64,000 nucleotides of DNA from Bimastos eiseni (GCA_959347315.1 OY365810.1:8589647-8653646), one strand, 5' to 3'. Counted from the first letter of the stretch, positions 22,171-34,942 are shown. Notes: a model not told the origin generated them from the letters alone. Numbers and translations are program-made.

Positions 22171-23120
22171 CTGAGTGCTGCTACATGTATCTTCGTCGGC
22201 TCGGGTTACGTTTCCCCTAGCTCACGTTTCCACGTTAGGCTTGTCTCGACAAAAGGGCCCTTTTTTAGCAATCGGCTACTATTAATTACCCTGTTGAAAC
22301 ACGCGAACGGGAAATATTTCCCTTAGCTGCATCTGTACCTTTGAAATTGACCGACTTACAGTAGCCCATTTGAGCATTTTGTTATCGGAAATGACATAAA
22401 CCCTTTTAAATTCCAGTTTTCGCTTAAAATCCCTACAACGAAACAATAATCATTTGTTTGTGATGGTACAATCATAATCATGCAACAGTTTGTTTTAAGG
22501 CTAAAAAATTCAGAATCATTGTAAACCGAATAGATTGTTAATTACACGCAAAGGTATCACGTGGAGGCTAATGTAGACTCCTAATATCGCGGAATGATTG
22601 CAACAAACCACCAGTAATCGCTGCAGTAACGCTGTCAATGCAGGGCGGATCAACTTATATTCAATGGAATAAATGATAATTAAAAAAATAATAACAAACC
22701 TCAGGGGATGCACTCGCCTATGCGCCTCAACGGTAGTGACGCCGCTGCCTCTCTTAAACGTGCTTTCTCATTTTGCTCTCTCTTTTTGGCAGTCTTTCAT
22801 CGTCTTTCGCTTTCTCAAAACCTATCCTATTTCTTCCCAAAGGGTATAGCGTTCTGGCAGTGCTTATAAACGGTTCACCCTATCAGAGGCTACAATACAA
22901 CTCTGTCACGTGGACGTTCGAGCTGAGATAGCGGTATAAATGTCAGTCATATGAAGACTATAATTTCGAATGATTCTGAATATTAGCATGACGCACCCGG
23001 AGCTAGTCTTTTGGTCTAAAAATTATTACCACATGCGTCCGTCAAACGACATCCTTAATCTAGACAGGTTCTAAGAACTTTGACCAAAGGGCATTAGTTA
23101 AACATTTTTATAAATTAAAT
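22171..23120. other. Intergenic, nothing recognised
   Basis: No coding region, RNA or clear repeat was identified. Confidence 0.4.
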
Positions 23121-23124
23121 GTGT

Positions 23125-23341
23125 GATGCGGTTAGACCGGTCGACCCGTAACATTCAGTGTGTGCTGAGTGAGCGTGTTCGATCCTCGTCCGAGGCGTCA
23201 GTCATTGTGTATGGACCTTGAGTAATTCCTTCGCGCACAATCGCTCTGCGGTACAACTGCAATTGCGCCGTCGAGGCGCGTGCACTTCTGTGCAAAAATG
23301 TTCGATGAAGGGCGGCATTAAATTTCGGTAACAAATAAATA
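23125..23341 (+). mobile_element. tRNA-derived SINE, copy 2
   Basis: It matches the copy at 9881-10095 from GGTTAGA(G/C)CGGTCG through GTTCGA(C/T)CCTCGTCCGAGGCGTCAGTCA to GCCGTCGAGGCGCGTGCACTTCTG. It ends near AAATTTCGGTAACAAATAAATAAA, an A/T-rich tail. Confidence 0.8.
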
Positions 23342-23983
23342 AAACTTAATACTAATGGCCTGCATCAGGTTTGCCTCTTATTGAGTGTAGGGCTATGTGT
23401 CATTCAGTAGCCTATAATGACCTGATCATGCAACCGGATTCTTATTCGCGCATGCGCTGTATACTATAGCTGTTAACAGTCATTTCCTGCATACATGTAG
23501 ATCATTTTGACATGGTTCTGTCGGTTGTGAAGCAAGGAGCAGAAACATTAAAGTTTGGTAAGATGAATCGCAATTTTAAAATAATTCTTTATATTTTTAC
23601 AGCGCCAAGTGCAGCTGAGTCGTGTAGAAGCAAGATATTACACAAGCGTTTGTCAAAACTCATATCTATAGGCATAGTAATATAAGATTAGAACCGTGGT
23701 TAGGCCTAAATAGTAAAATTTGTCGGCGTCACACAAGCTCCGCGTCATGGAGACTAGCCTATGCATTAGAACTAGGTCGAATCAAATCCGCAATGGTCAG
23801 GCTGAAGATAAAGCGAAGAGAAGGAAGTAAGATGAGATTCGTGGAAAAGGAGTGTCATCAATTTTTAGTGAGATTCCTTTGTAGATATTACAAAGTCTTA
23901 CATTGAGGTAACGGATGCTTAACCTGCAAAATTAGTTGGTTTAGCTATTGGCGTAGCCAATAATAGATATTTTTGTTTTAAAG

Positions 23984-24020
23984 AGTATATATATATATAT
24001 ATATATACATATATATATTA
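23984..24020. repeat. TA microsatellite
   Basis: Runs of (TA)n interrupted by TACATA. Confidence 0.9.
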
Positions 24021-24089
24021 TACATCAGGTCTTTTGACGCTCACCACGGGTTTGTAGAAGTTATCGTGCTCGTGGCAATATATATGCGG

Positions 24090-24394
24090 GACGTCCTTCA
24101 CTGGCTTCCGGTTCAGCAGCGCATCCAATAATAGGATCTCCTCTGTCGTCTGGCACTGTGTTGTGGGCAATGCGCCTATCTATCTTAGGGACCTGTTCAC
24201 CTTAACTTCGGCTTCCTCTGGTCACCGATCACTTCTCTCGGCCTCTAGAAGCGACTTTGAGGTTCCACACGCTCATTCCGCCACCAGGCAAAATAGAGCT
24301 TTCGTATTGTAGGTCCCAGTGTTTGGAACAAGCTCCCATCTGAATTGCGCTCTCTCCTAAGAGGCGCTATATAAATTGCATTGATCGATTGATA
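24090..24394 (+). mobile_element. L2-like retrotransposon 3' end
   Basis: In the plus direction the end of the reverse-transcriptase ORF reads SVLHWLPVQQRIQ, then APIYLRDLFTLTSASSGHRS, then VPHAHSATRQNRAF and VFGTSS. It is followed by the 3' tail GGCGCTATATAAATTGCATTGATCGATTGAT. One or more stops break the frame. The piece is 5'-truncated, as usual for this class. Confidence 0.82.
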
Positions 24395-25830
24395 TTCAGT
24401 CGGAGGTCAACTTCTTCGACATGATGTCGATGTCCACAAATCTATATGGCTGGGCTGCTGACTCGCCGATTATTGTACGGACAGTCTCTATTATGATCGA
24501 TACTTAACAGTTCGCAAAATTAATTATTACCAATCTGGTTGAAGAGGTTATGAGATTGGTGTTATCATAAATCTACTGGTTGGGGATCAGGAAGTGATTC
24601 TGTATAAGATGGTAGCAGTACGCATCATCTTGACACCCAAAGTTAATTACTTCTCAATGGTCCTTTGCTTCCCGAGCATGATGTCGTCGATAACAATTAT
24701 TCTTAGGGCATCATGTCATCGGTGATGCTTGCGGAGTGGTTCGAATGGAATGTCATCGGTCAATGATGAATGGACGCTATAGAGGACTACTTACTCTCTA
24801 GTCCGTTTCCAGACCTGTGACCCGTTTTCGAATAAATACTATTAAATTTTCTCCTGCACCAGATAATTTTAATAAAGGCGCATTCGGTCAAGCGCAATTA
24901 CTCCTCCACAGCTGCACGGGTCGTAGCTGATAAACCGGTTGCTGAATGGTGGCAACCACTGGTGATGCATCGCTCCAGGTCAAAGTTGGTTATTGCGCTT
25001 GGAATTATCTTGCTTCTATGGGACTAAGCTGAATTTGGCGCTGTAAAAATATAAAATATAAAAAGTTACATTAAGATTGCGTAGGGATCCTGCGTGGCCT
25101 ATAATATTTAGAAATTTCAGACTCGTATAGATTCGCGGTTGAATAGTGCAAAAAACAATGCATTGCTCTGTCGGAGATTCGGTTTGTTTTCGGTTCGGAG
25201 GATGTCTCATGAGGCCTTATCTAGAACAGTGGTAAGTAATGTGGATTACTCCAAAAGCTATGAAGGACTGTCACAGTACAGTTGCCTCGACATTACCCAA
25301 CTTTATCTCGGCCACGCTATTGCTTACGCTGTGCAAGTGCTATTAAACCGTCGCTAGCAAAACACGGTGTGCATGTGAGTCGCGTACAGGCACAAGCAGG
25401 TAGCTATTGACAGCAGGGCGTATAGTTGATTGATTCAACCGGACATTCACCGAGCAAATGTTTATTGCCCAGTAGCCTACGGCGAAGAGTTATTCCTTGT
25501 CGCACGAAGTCTCTCGGAGCGGTCGACCAAATGGATGCGCCAGCTTCATGATGCCTTGGCTGCGCTAAATGATGAGCCGACGCGTTTGCACGGATAATAT
25601 GGCATGAAGCCGGGTGAAACGATCACAGCATAATCATGTCATCCTATCCATCGAACTGTTTGCCTGGATGCTCTACACGATTCGCTAATCCGGTACTAGT
25701 GAGCACCCGGCTAACTCAAGGGTGGTAGCAGATGGCCATGCTATCTAATTGGTCGCTCACCATACACGCTATTTCGAATGCTGTCCGGTAGCCTGATTGT
25801 GTAGTTGGGTATTAGGCCTACGCTGTCAAA
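24395..25830. other. Region before the Ig gene, nothing coding recognised
   Basis: Short frames at 25016-25210 and 25139-25357 overlap each other on opposite strands and have no recognisable domain. No TATA box was found close to the Ig gene start. Confidence 0.4.
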
Positions 25831-25917
25831 ATAGCATTGGAAGATAACTTCCGGCTAATTAACCTATGTTTTGTACAGTTCGTGGTAAGACGCTGTAACT
25901 TTTTTGAAGTTACCAAG

Positions 25918-28900
25918 ATGAAGGAAGGTCCTCACAGCAACCCCGCAATGGACTGTAGAATCATCACATTTCTAGTCACACTACTGAACGGCTTTCAAGA
26001 AATTGGTAAGTCATTTAGAACCTTGTTTTTATCCACATAAGCTTGGGTCTTTCATACTATGCGATGCTATTAAGTTTAAAATAGATTTTCCGGTGCAATT
26101 TACATGTACATGTAATTGAGCAAGATATAATTATTATCATGGGTCTGCATTAATTTTGACGGTGTGATACAAATGTAAAAGGCATGTACATGCAAATGCC
26201 GTAAGCGAAATCCTTCAGTGTTTAGCTTACCTTACGGCTGCTTAATAAATACATGTACGATGTAATAGGCCTTACGCGCCTACTAATAAAGATTGAAGAT
26301 TAAAATAACGAATTTTTGTTGAAATGTGGAATTTTAGATGCAAAGTTGAACGTGATTCCTCGCGATACTGAAGTAAAAATTAATGATTCGACTTATCTGA
26401 ATTGTTCGACGTCCTTTCGAGCTGAGCTAATTCAATGGCGTCATGGCGACTTATATGTTTACACCGGAATAGCTATTCTAGAACCGTATGATAATGGGAG
26501 GTTTTCAATTGAAAGCAACGCAACCACAGGTGCCAGCAATTTAGTCATTCGTTCCGTTCAACCTTCAGATGCTGGAAAATACGAATGCTTGGAAGACGAA
26601 AGATTTGGAGAACAAAGAACCGCTCAGCTAATCGTATTAGGTAGGCTACATGTAATACAGATAATCACAAGTTCAAATTTTATCATCTTTCAATTGTAAG
26701 CTTGACTTCATTAAAAATGAAACACTTGGGTAAATTGGATGATTCAAGACATAATCTGATAATAATGGTTAAGCACAATCAATGCTGGAAATGGAGAAAT
26801 AATTTCTGCATATTTAAGTAAACCAGTAACTGTTTATGGTCACATGTCATAAACGCTATTTTTGGATAAAAAGTGTTCGAATCAGAGTTTGCCGTTCCAT
26901 ATTAGCAAAGTTAAGAACCAATAGAATTAGTTCTTTACACAGAGGATGCAAAATAATTCCTTTTGTCTAAAGTAGCCTTTAAACGCAAAACACATGTATT
27001 AATCGTGTTTGCCAGTAGATGAGTTGATCATTCCAAGAACGTAAACACTTTGCATAACTCAGATGCCATAGCTATTTAGTCGATAGCTTGGAAGACAAAC
27101 TTCATCCTAAAAGTAGCTTACGTAGGCCTAGATTCAGGAGTTAGAAAACCTGGTGGAAAATGCATGGCACCTTTAGAGCCAAAAAAGAAAACCAATACCG
27201 GTTGTAATATCTCCGAAAATGAGTATACGTTAAGGTTCACAGGACTATAATTTTATCGAAACAAAACTTTCTTCAGTTTCACCATCGAGCAAATATAGAA
27301 AACATAGAAGAATCTGTAAGAAATATATCAAATGAATTTCAGATGATGATCCAGTCTGCAAAACCAATATGCATTCAGATGGATTCATTGGACCAAACAG
27401 CTGCGGTATAGAACCAGACACAGTCGAACTTTCGTGCAGCGTAACTTATCACGGAAACACTCTACCTATTCTCCAGTGGAAAGTGAACGATGACAATCGA
27501 ACCCTTACAGATAGACGCTTCAACGTCACATCCAATGATCATGAGGTTGCATATACACTGAGGATGAAAGCTGCACTGACTCTGGACAACTCTTCACTTG
27601 TTTGTCAAACAACGAGATCGTCTGAGAAAAACTACAGTTGTTCTTCAAAAACCATAAACATTTTATGTAAGTTGCTCCTCAGGGGCCGTCCATAAATGAT
27701 GTCACACAATTTTGGAGTAATTTTGACCCCAGCCCTCGTCACACGTCGTCACAAAAGTCTTACCCCCATAAAATACGACTTCACAAAGCCCTGCGCCCCC
27801 GCTCTGCGTACCCCTCCGAAAAAATAGTTATCCACAATGTTATATGCAAATTTTCTCATAACTATCAATTTAAATAACTGTAGTCTACAACTATAAAAAA
27901 TACTTGACGCTCTGACAGGACAAAGAAAATCGGAGAAAGTATAATTATAACTCATTATGCATTCCTCAAGAGAAAAGGCTCTGGTAGAATCATTGCATTT
28001 AAAAAAATAATGGCGATAACTCGAAACAATCCAAACTTTATGCTTCTCCATTCTCCCGTGGCGGAAGCATAATGCTCCTTCATGGAATAAAATAGGGGAC
28101 TTTCATCTCGTCATCCTGTTCAATAGAGATTTTCCATTCAGATAGAGCTCTTCTTCGTCTACCCAATCGACAATCACCGCGTTGCTTCGTTTGCGATAAC
28201 GACAATTACTTCATGTTGCCGAAGTGCAGCGACACTCAGTGGCCTGTTTCGTCTGGGCGGTTTAATCGATTTCTTCGCATGACCGTCTTTCTGATGGCAC
28301 AATTGAGTAAAATTCATTGAAGGTGTTTCGAATCTGTTGCTCTTCGCATCTTGCATGGCCTCGACCTGCGTGCATGTGAATTCACTTCATCTATTGAGAA
28401 CTCATAACTGTATAAACAGTTTTGCGGTGTCGCTCAAGGCTCCTTTCTGCTTCCTGGGTTCACTATAGTCTTAGTCCTGTATACGACACCATTAAGCCAT
28501 CTGAAAGAAACCCCTATCTTGATAGCCATCTTTATGCTGATGACAAGCAACTAATTAGATTCGTCTCTTCAAGCTACACCTCCATCACACAACTCCTCCA
28601 CGGTGATAACGCAATCTCTCAATGAATTTTGTTCAATCTTCTAGGTCTCAACTCTTCCTAAACATAATACATCATCCTAAACCTTCCCGACCAAATTAAG
28701 AAAATGTCTGACCTTCCGTGCACATGCCCACTAGTTCTTTATATCTTTCTTCCACATTCTGATTCCCCTCTCGGTAATCCTGGTATCTCCTCTTCTCTAA
28801 CCACACCCCAACCTATTTTTCTCATGCGTTATGCACATTAAATTTTGTGACCTTCGCCGCATCTGGCCACGATCGACTTCAAAATTGCCTCGACCATTGC

Positions 28901-31217
28901 TACCTCCCTTGTTCACTCAAAGTTCGGTTACTTCAATCAAAAGTTCCAAACTTCGAAACCATCCAAGCGCCATCTGTTAATTCAATACGTGTTGGCCTAA
29001 CCGTCATCAGAACGCACAAGCACCATCATATTACTTCCATCTTCAAAACACTACACTAGCTTAAGATCCCAGAGCGAAGCCACTTAAATGTCCTATCCTA
29101 ATGCAAATAACCCTCGAACAATAAACCTCGGATGTTAATGGTCGGGAAGGTTTAGGATGATGAATTATGTATGACATGAAAATCCCTGTACAACTCTGAT
29201 ACAAATAATTATATTATTTTGCAAATAATGTTAATTAACCATACATTTCAAATGATTTTATAAAAAAGGCTTTATATCAGTGAACCGTTCAAAGTGAGTA
29301 GTAAATTAAAGCTATCTAAGAAAATGCTGTTTATTGTCAGAGCACTTAAGAAGACAAATTGTGAGAAATTCCGCGTAGGTAGTCAATGACAGTGCGCTCC
29401 TTGTAGTCTCTAATGACTGTCAAAATCCGTGAATTTAATTAAGTCTGCGTATTTCTTTCTTGTTAACTTCCGATATTTGTTTAAGTTTATAAAGCCTACT
29501 CTTTGTAATAAAATGAACTGCCGAATTATCTAATATGTTTGATAAGTCTTTAATGTCCACACTTTGTTTCAATTGACTGTTCCGTGTTTGCTAATGATCT
29601 CCTAATTGTATAATTACTTTCTGATGTTAGTTTTTATAGCCTAGGCTACTCTTGTCTTGCCATTACTTATTATTGTTCGGGGTTATTTGAAAGTGGAGGT
29701 AGGTTACTGTCCGCGGGTTTTTGTGCGGGGGCTTTTGTTCTGTTACTCTTTTTGCAAACTCTTCACATCCAGTCAACCGTCTTTCTCGATCACTGGTCAC
29801 TACTCATCTCGAGTTCTCAGACTCAGTTATTTCCGACACTGCACCACGCTCCTCGAGCCATCTGCCAAAACATATTCTATTTCTCCTTCATTCACCATCA
29901 TCTGCCCCTGTTTCTCAGTCTATCACCACGGGCTTTCAAATCAAATTCTGCACAGATGCAACTGCAACTTACTACCCACTTTGAAATGCATTCATTGAAT
30001 AATTTAGCTCAAATTTATATTCTTTTTTTTCGGTGGTGTATATATAATTTTATTGTTTGATACAATAACTCATTATATTCAATTTATTCAGATGTCTTCA
30101 GCAGCGAAGTCGCAATCAACATGACACAGAAAGACGAAGTAAATTGCATCGCCAACACCAGCCAAGCATGCAGTTACAAATGGAAATGGTTCAGTGATGA
30201 TGATTCGATAACAGTGTCTAATAGTATGCTTTTAAAACCAGAAAAAATTGGAGGGCATCGGTGCGAGGCTACGTGTCCCATTGGAAATCGTTCATGCACT
30301 GTACAATCCTTGTATGTTGAGGCGTTTTCGACTGCAGGTTAGAGAGATCGAATTCTAGCGGATCTACGCTAATATTCACCACTGAAAACTACATAGGCTA
30401 TATACTTGCATTATAGTGCAACGGCATAGATACGAAATATCCAGTCATTGTACACTTTGTGATACAAGCATAACATTTTGCACAGACATTAAATGTAAAT
30501 GTCAAACATTCAAACCAAAAACCAAATAAAAATCATGGTTACACATTTTGAAATTGTTAATTTTTGCCCTTAAGAGTAGTTGTTAATATGAATGTTTCTA
30601 GAATCAATGTTAAAGTTTAAAATGAATGTATTCCAATGTATTTATTACAACGTTTGTAGCCATGATTTTTACTTGATTCTTGGTTTGAATGTTTAACATT
30701 TACATCTTAAAGGGTGCTGGATTTTTGAGAATAAAATATTTTTTCACAAACATTTTTCCCCAAAAATAATTTTGTTGCGTGGCCCAATATTCAAATCTCA
30801 TAATAATACAATGCATAAAGTATGTGCAAACTGTCATGCTTGTATCACAATCTGCCGAATTATTTTGCAAATATGTACGGTCTTACTTGTATTTGCAGCA
30901 ACTCGAGAATTTCCATGTAATTTTTCACTGAGTTTTAGGTTCTTCTATTTTGAGCTATTTAGATGTACACGACATCCGAGTTTTGTTCTGGACCTGCATA
31001 ATCCTTTAAAATCATGCGTGTGTATATGTGGCATCTGCTTTGAAAACGTTTATCTATGACGAAAGGGATGAATTTCATCCTTAATGACGAGATCGCATTT
31101 TATTTCTTTTAGCTAACACAAGACAAATTCCGTTTCTACTGTTGCTTCTCGTTCCAATACTATCAGTTGCTGGGATCGTTGCGGTCATATATTACCGGAG
31201 AAGCAAGAAAGAAAAGC
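25918..31217 (+). CDS. Ig-Ig-Ig-transmembrane receptor-like gene (five exons)
   Basis: The exons are 25918-26005 (signal peptide), 26338-26640 (Ig1), 27343-27666 (Ig2), 30092-30337 (Ig3) and 31113-31217 (transmembrane). All internal borders are phase 1 with GT/AG, and the joined frame stays open. The first exon offers Met at 25918 or 25951; the second start gives a compact signal peptide with core IITFLVTLL. Ig1 is V-set-like, with YLNCS, IQWRHG and DAGKYEC. Ig2 has LSCSV, LQWKV and SLVCQ. Ig3 has VNCIA, KWKWF and HRCEATC plus extra Cys. Several Asn-X-Ser/Thr sites support an outer location. The membrane segment (FLLLLLVPILSVAGIVAVIYY) is followed by RRSKKEK, a stop-transfer sequence. No stop codon follows before the donor, so a cytoplasmic part is encoded downstream. 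The ligand is unknown. Confidence 0.8.
27682..27812. mobile_element. MITE-like fragment with GGGGCCGTCCATAAATGATGTCAC terminus
   Basis: The stretch starts GGGGCCGTCCATAAATGATGTCACAC and continues with TTTTGACCCC, CGTCACA and CTTACCCCC words. I know this type of terminus as a recurrent DNA-transposon end in marine invertebrates. It begins 15 bases after the donor of the Ig2 exon. The other end was not identified. Confidence 0.5.
28418..29085 (+). mobile_element. L2-like reverse transcriptase fragment
   Basis: The plus strand contains a decayed polymerase block (GVAQGSFLLPG-like words near 28430), the catalytic HLYADD at about 28528-28545, and at 28847-29085 the following region (ASGHDRLQNCLDHCYLP, then RTHKHHHITSIFKTLH). 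Stops and frameshifts separate the blocks. It lies in the intron between the Ig2 and Ig3 exons of the receptor-like gene. Confidence 0.78.
29086..30080. other. Intron sequence, nothing recognised
   Basis: This lies between the Ig2 and Ig3 exons. The overlapping frames at 29657-30060 come from a pyrimidine-rich stretch and have no domain. Confidence 0.45.
30455..30865. mobile_element. Foldback (long inverted repeat) element
   Basis: Nested inverted arms occur. The outer pair is GTGATACAAGCATAACATTTTGCAC (about 30460-30484) against GTGCAAACTGTCATGCTTGTATCAC (about 30823-30847). The inner pair is about 30488-30542 against 30658-30706, built on AAATGT...AAACATTCAAACCAA and CCATGATTTTTA. A 400-base foldback of this type in an intron is typical of a non-autonomous DNA element. 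It separates the Ig3 and transmembrane exons. Confidence 0.7.
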
Positions 31218-31369
31218 GTATGTAACATCATTCTGACAATCCTCCGGAGCGGCGGTCCCAAATTTAAAAATATCAGAATCTTCTAGACAAAGGATTTTTT
31301 TGTCATACGCTTTAAGTCAAATGTTAATCTCTTACTGTATATATGTAATGAAGAAATGAGAGCTTGTTT

Positions 31370-31435
31370 AGCCGGAAGCTGAATAGATGAAAATTATCTG
31401 TTTAGCCTTAAAGCCGAAACTTCACTTTTGACTTT
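31370..31435. repeat. Dispersed minisatellite, block 3 (short)
   Basis: It contains GCCGGAAGCTGAATAGATGAAAATTATCTGTTTAGCC, one clear unit and a partial second unit of the family at 5620-5815. Confidence 0.5.
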
Positions 31436-31842
31436 CTACAAAGAGATTTTTGGAGACGGTCTCTGCAAGCTATCAATCAGTCTCTGCTAGCTATCAATCA
31501 TACCGGACCTGGTGGTCTATGCCAGAGGTTTAGCAGATGGGCCATTACTTGATGCTTCAGTTACTGGTCAGTAATGTGAAAATTGGCTAACTGCCTCTCT
31601 CTCACCAGGCACACTGTCCGAGGTGAAGACATGGTCCATTTGCATTTCAATAACAATACGGGTCGAAGGGATCACACATACACCTACAGACACAAACATG
31701 CGCACACACACATACACGCATATTGTCCATATGCATATTGTCCATTATGTATATCATTTATATATTCATGGAAATATTTCTCCCTATACATGTGCCTCTT
31801 TATTCACCTGCCTGTGTACAGCAATATTGTCTGCTTTCCGTA

Positions 31843-32163
31843 GACAATGATCTGTTCATCACGACCTTCAAAGAACCGAAGATTGAGGTTTACGACCTGA
31901 ACAGTCTCAGTTTGAAAGGTAGCTGGACACTGAGTCTCTTATGCAATCCTTATGATCTGGTATATTGCAGCAATAACAATTGTCTTTACGTGATGGATCT
32001 TAAATATCAAGATTATCCAAAGCAAATCATTAGAGTCGATCGAAATGGGAATTTGAAAAGGACTTGGATGGCAGGAATGAGTTACGGATGTCTATCTGTT
32101 GCCTATGATTGCAATATTCTGATGGCAGAATATGAAGGTGACAAGATAATCGAATATTCACCA
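31843..32163 (+). pseudogene. Propeller fragment A
   Basis: About 106 codons match the middle of the propeller exon (DLFITTF, IEVYDLNSLSLKGSWTL, CNPYDLVYCS, IIRVDRNGNLKRTW, GDKIIEYSP). The fragment joins unrelated sequence at both ends (LSVDND before, then LVYCALAF), so it is a piece without start, splice context or end. It shows that the propeller exon existed in at least one further unit. Confidence 0.85.
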
Positions 32164-32364
32164 TTGGTGTATTGTGCCTTAGCATTCAAGCCATGGAAGA
32201 GTATGGAGACAACAATCAGGTGGCCGTTTATACTGGAGTCTATAAATTCTATGCCGTTTCAAATCTCAGATGCTAATGTACCGTGGGCAAGCTCTGTCTG
32301 GCTGCAGATTTGTGCTGCTTTTAAATGCATCTTTAATTGAATCCAGGCAACATTCATATTTCAG

Positions 32365-32480
32365 AGAACAAAATTGAATACAAAGTGGATCCCGACTTAG
32401 TAAAAGCATTCAAAACTGAAGAGTCCGAAAAAATCCAAATGGGCATCAGTGGAAAAATTGCAAGCACTGAAGTGGTAGAT
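32365..32480 (+). pseudogene. Propeller exon start fragment (copy 1)
   Basis: Behind CATATTTCAG the sequence encodes NKIEYKVDPDLVKAFKTEE and QMGISGKIAS, matching the first 35 or so residues of the propeller exon, and then departs into unrelated DNA with a stop. The same fragment recurs at 42604-42720 in copy 2, so the break preceded the duplication. Confidence 0.75.
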
Positions 32481-32918
32481 TGCCATATAATATATTTGTA
32501 TAATATATAAAATACACTATTAGTGTATCAGAGATCTGCGCCAAAACGTCAAGTACCGAATATTATTGATATACAGATTGGGACTGTGTTGCAGGTAACC
32601 AGATAGACAAAGTCAATCATATAGCACTATATATAATCCAGTCCTGTCATAACATGATATATGCGTAACAATAAACATTATGTGCTGTAGAAGTGAACAA
32701 AAATAAAATAATAGTATCATACATGCATAATAAATAATTGAGAAAGGTGACTAATGTCATCAGACTGAGATTTCTCTAATTGTCTCCACGTTTTTTTGAT
32801 AGCGTGGGCCATGTTATTTCATCTGTCTCCTCTGCCAGAAGTGCCAGCCTGCAGACATGGTAACAATTTTGAAAATAGGTCACTCAAATAGTTGGAATAT
32901 TATTATCTTTTTCTCCAG

Positions 32919-33005
32919 ATGAAATCAAGACTGAAGTAACAGAAAATGATGAAGAGGTAGCTAACCAGTCGACAAAACTGTACAATGTTGAGCAGGAAAA
33001 TCAAG
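32919..33005 (+). CDS. Linker exon L1 (copy 1)
   Basis: An 87-base phase 1-1 exon between TTCTCCAG and GTAATG encodes an acidic, polar segment (DEIKTEVTENDEEVANQSTK...). There is no domain. The identical exon in copy 2 is 43158-43244. It could follow the transmembrane exon or a CARD exon in frame. Confidence 0.55.
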
Positions 33006-33455
33006 GTAATGAGATAGATATGTGTCAAGTGTAAGGTATGTGCTGCAACAGTGCCCCTCTGTCAATGAACTTGCACTGTTTGCTTGTGTCTGTTTCTGTC
33101 TTTGTTCGTCTGTCTGTGTTTGTATTCATGTTATTATTTTACCTGTATATAACTTTTGCGAGGGTTCAAATAAACCCAGGATGAACTATTTATCGAATGA
33201 AAGTTTTACTCCAGATTCAATCTTATCGTAGAATAATGAGACACAACCTAAACGTATGGGTCAATCAACAGAAGTATAATTCAGATGAACTAACTATTCA
33301 GAACAAAGATTTTGGATCAGCGCAGAAGTCGACAACAGAAACCAATACTTCATCGAAGTTTAGAAATAGCCATGTAGCCAAATACAATGGCCTAAGATGT
33401 CTGATGCCTCAAAACACGTCGACCAGTGAATTAATGTGGTCCTTGTTTTTTTTAG

Positions 33456-33566
33456 TAACACCAATGCGTGAAGAACATGCTGAAATACCGACAGCGATAC
33501 CGAACAGGCAACAGATAGAAGGAGAAACAGGTTCAGGTTCCACGCTGTCTCCGATGCAGTCTGATG
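33456..33566 (+). CDS. Linker exon L2 (copy 1)
   Basis: A 111-base phase 1-1 exon between TTTTTTTTAG and GTATGT encodes a Pro/Ser/Glu/Gly-rich stretch (TPMREEHAEIPTAIPNRQQ then GETGSGSTLSPMQSD). The paralog at 43719-43829 differs by one base in the first codons. It looks like a flexible linker. Confidence 0.55.
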
Positions 33567-34069
33567 GTATGTTAGTACGTCAAAGTTAGGCTGTCGTAGA
33601 GCTCTGTAAGACTCGTATCGAATGCCGCAACTAGTGCTGCAATGAGTATTGCATACAATTGAATAATAGAATTGTCATTTAATAAATAAGTTAAGTTGAG
33701 GATCAACTTGTACGTGGTTTCGAGCCCCTGTTATATTTTTAAGATTTTCCATACGACAGTTTATTTGAGATATTAGACCCAATCATTTGGCTGTTTAGTT
33801 TCAGCCTTCTATTAGCGATAATGCATTAAATAACTTGCTGAAAACATCGTCTCTTCGTTTTCATCATATTTTTCATGTAGTTAGACATTGGACCAAACCT
33901 AGTCACAAAGTTGATTCCTTTGTACCTTGTGTAGGGTCGCTAGACGTCCACCTTTCCGGTTTCCAGCATCCGCCTATGGTTATCTATAAATATGGCAACT
34001 CTCACTTTTTGCTACTTTTCAATGTAAGAGTCTATGTTGAATTGAATGCGGATAAAATTCAAATTTCAG

Positions 34070-34942
34070 AGAGCAAACTTGAATACAAAGTGGATCCCAT
34101 CTTAGTATAAACATTCAAAACCGACGAGACCGAAAAGTTCCAAATGGGTATCAGTGGACTCGCCATAGCAGACACTGATCTGTTCATCACGACCTTCCAA
34201 AAACAGATGATTGAGGTTTACGACCTGAACAGTCTCAGTTTGAAAGGTAGCTGGACACTGAGTCTCTTATGCAATCCATATGATCTGGTATATTGCAGCA
34301 ATAACAATTGTCTTTACGTGATGGATCTTAAATATCAAGATCATCCAAAGCAAATCATTAGAGTCGATCGAAATGGGAGACCTTGAAAAGGACTTGGATG
34401 ACAGGAATGAGATGTTACGGATGTCTATCTGTTCCCTATGATTGCAAAATTCTGATGGCAGAATATGAAGGTGACAAGATAATCGAATATTCACCAAATG
34501 GACACATTGTTCACGAAATAACCCTTTCGACAAGTGCAGGGTTTTTTCACCCTCGTTACGCCATTAAAATGACAGATGGTCGATATCTGATGAGTCACGG
34601 GGAAGGAGAAGATCCGCTGCATCGAGTGTGTGTCGTGGATACCAGTGGAGATATCCGGATGTCCTTTGGAGAACAAAGTGGGTGGACCTCTGATCGTCTC
34701 AACGTTCCAATCTATCTGGCCATCGATCCCGAGGGATCGATATTCGTCGTAGATCGCGATAACAGTCGAGTTATGTTGCTCAGTTCTGATTGGAATTAAA
34801 GAGTGAAATCATTCCAAGGAATAGAGAAGGAATGCAGCGTCCGGAGAGAATAGCCTTCGATCCTGTAAATGGTCGTCTGTTACTGGTGGACAACGATCCA
34901 TATTGGAAAGACTGTCGGGTCTTTGTCTTTAAAATTCTATAG
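34070..34942 (+). pseudogene. Propeller exon B, broken
   Basis: This is a close paralog of the intact exon at 44333-45201, with three disabling changes: a TAA stop at 34108-34110 where the intact copy has AAA; two extra bases near 34378-34384 (GGGAGACCTTG against GGGAATTTG); and one lost T near 34788-34791 (GATTGG against GATTTGG). A further 3-base insertion near 34412 keeps frame. The splice acceptor AAATTTCAG is still present. The product would be truncated, so copy 1 cannot make the propeller. Confidence 0.9.

Noticed and set aside
31583..31850. Frames around CACACA/TACACGCATA repeats
   Set aside because: Low-complexity sequence at the border of the segmental duplication; no domain.
33022..33231. 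69-codon frame in copy 1, repeated at 43261-43470
   Set aside because: It starts just after a splice donor, lies in duplicated intron DNA and has no domain; identity between copies reflects the duplication, not selection.
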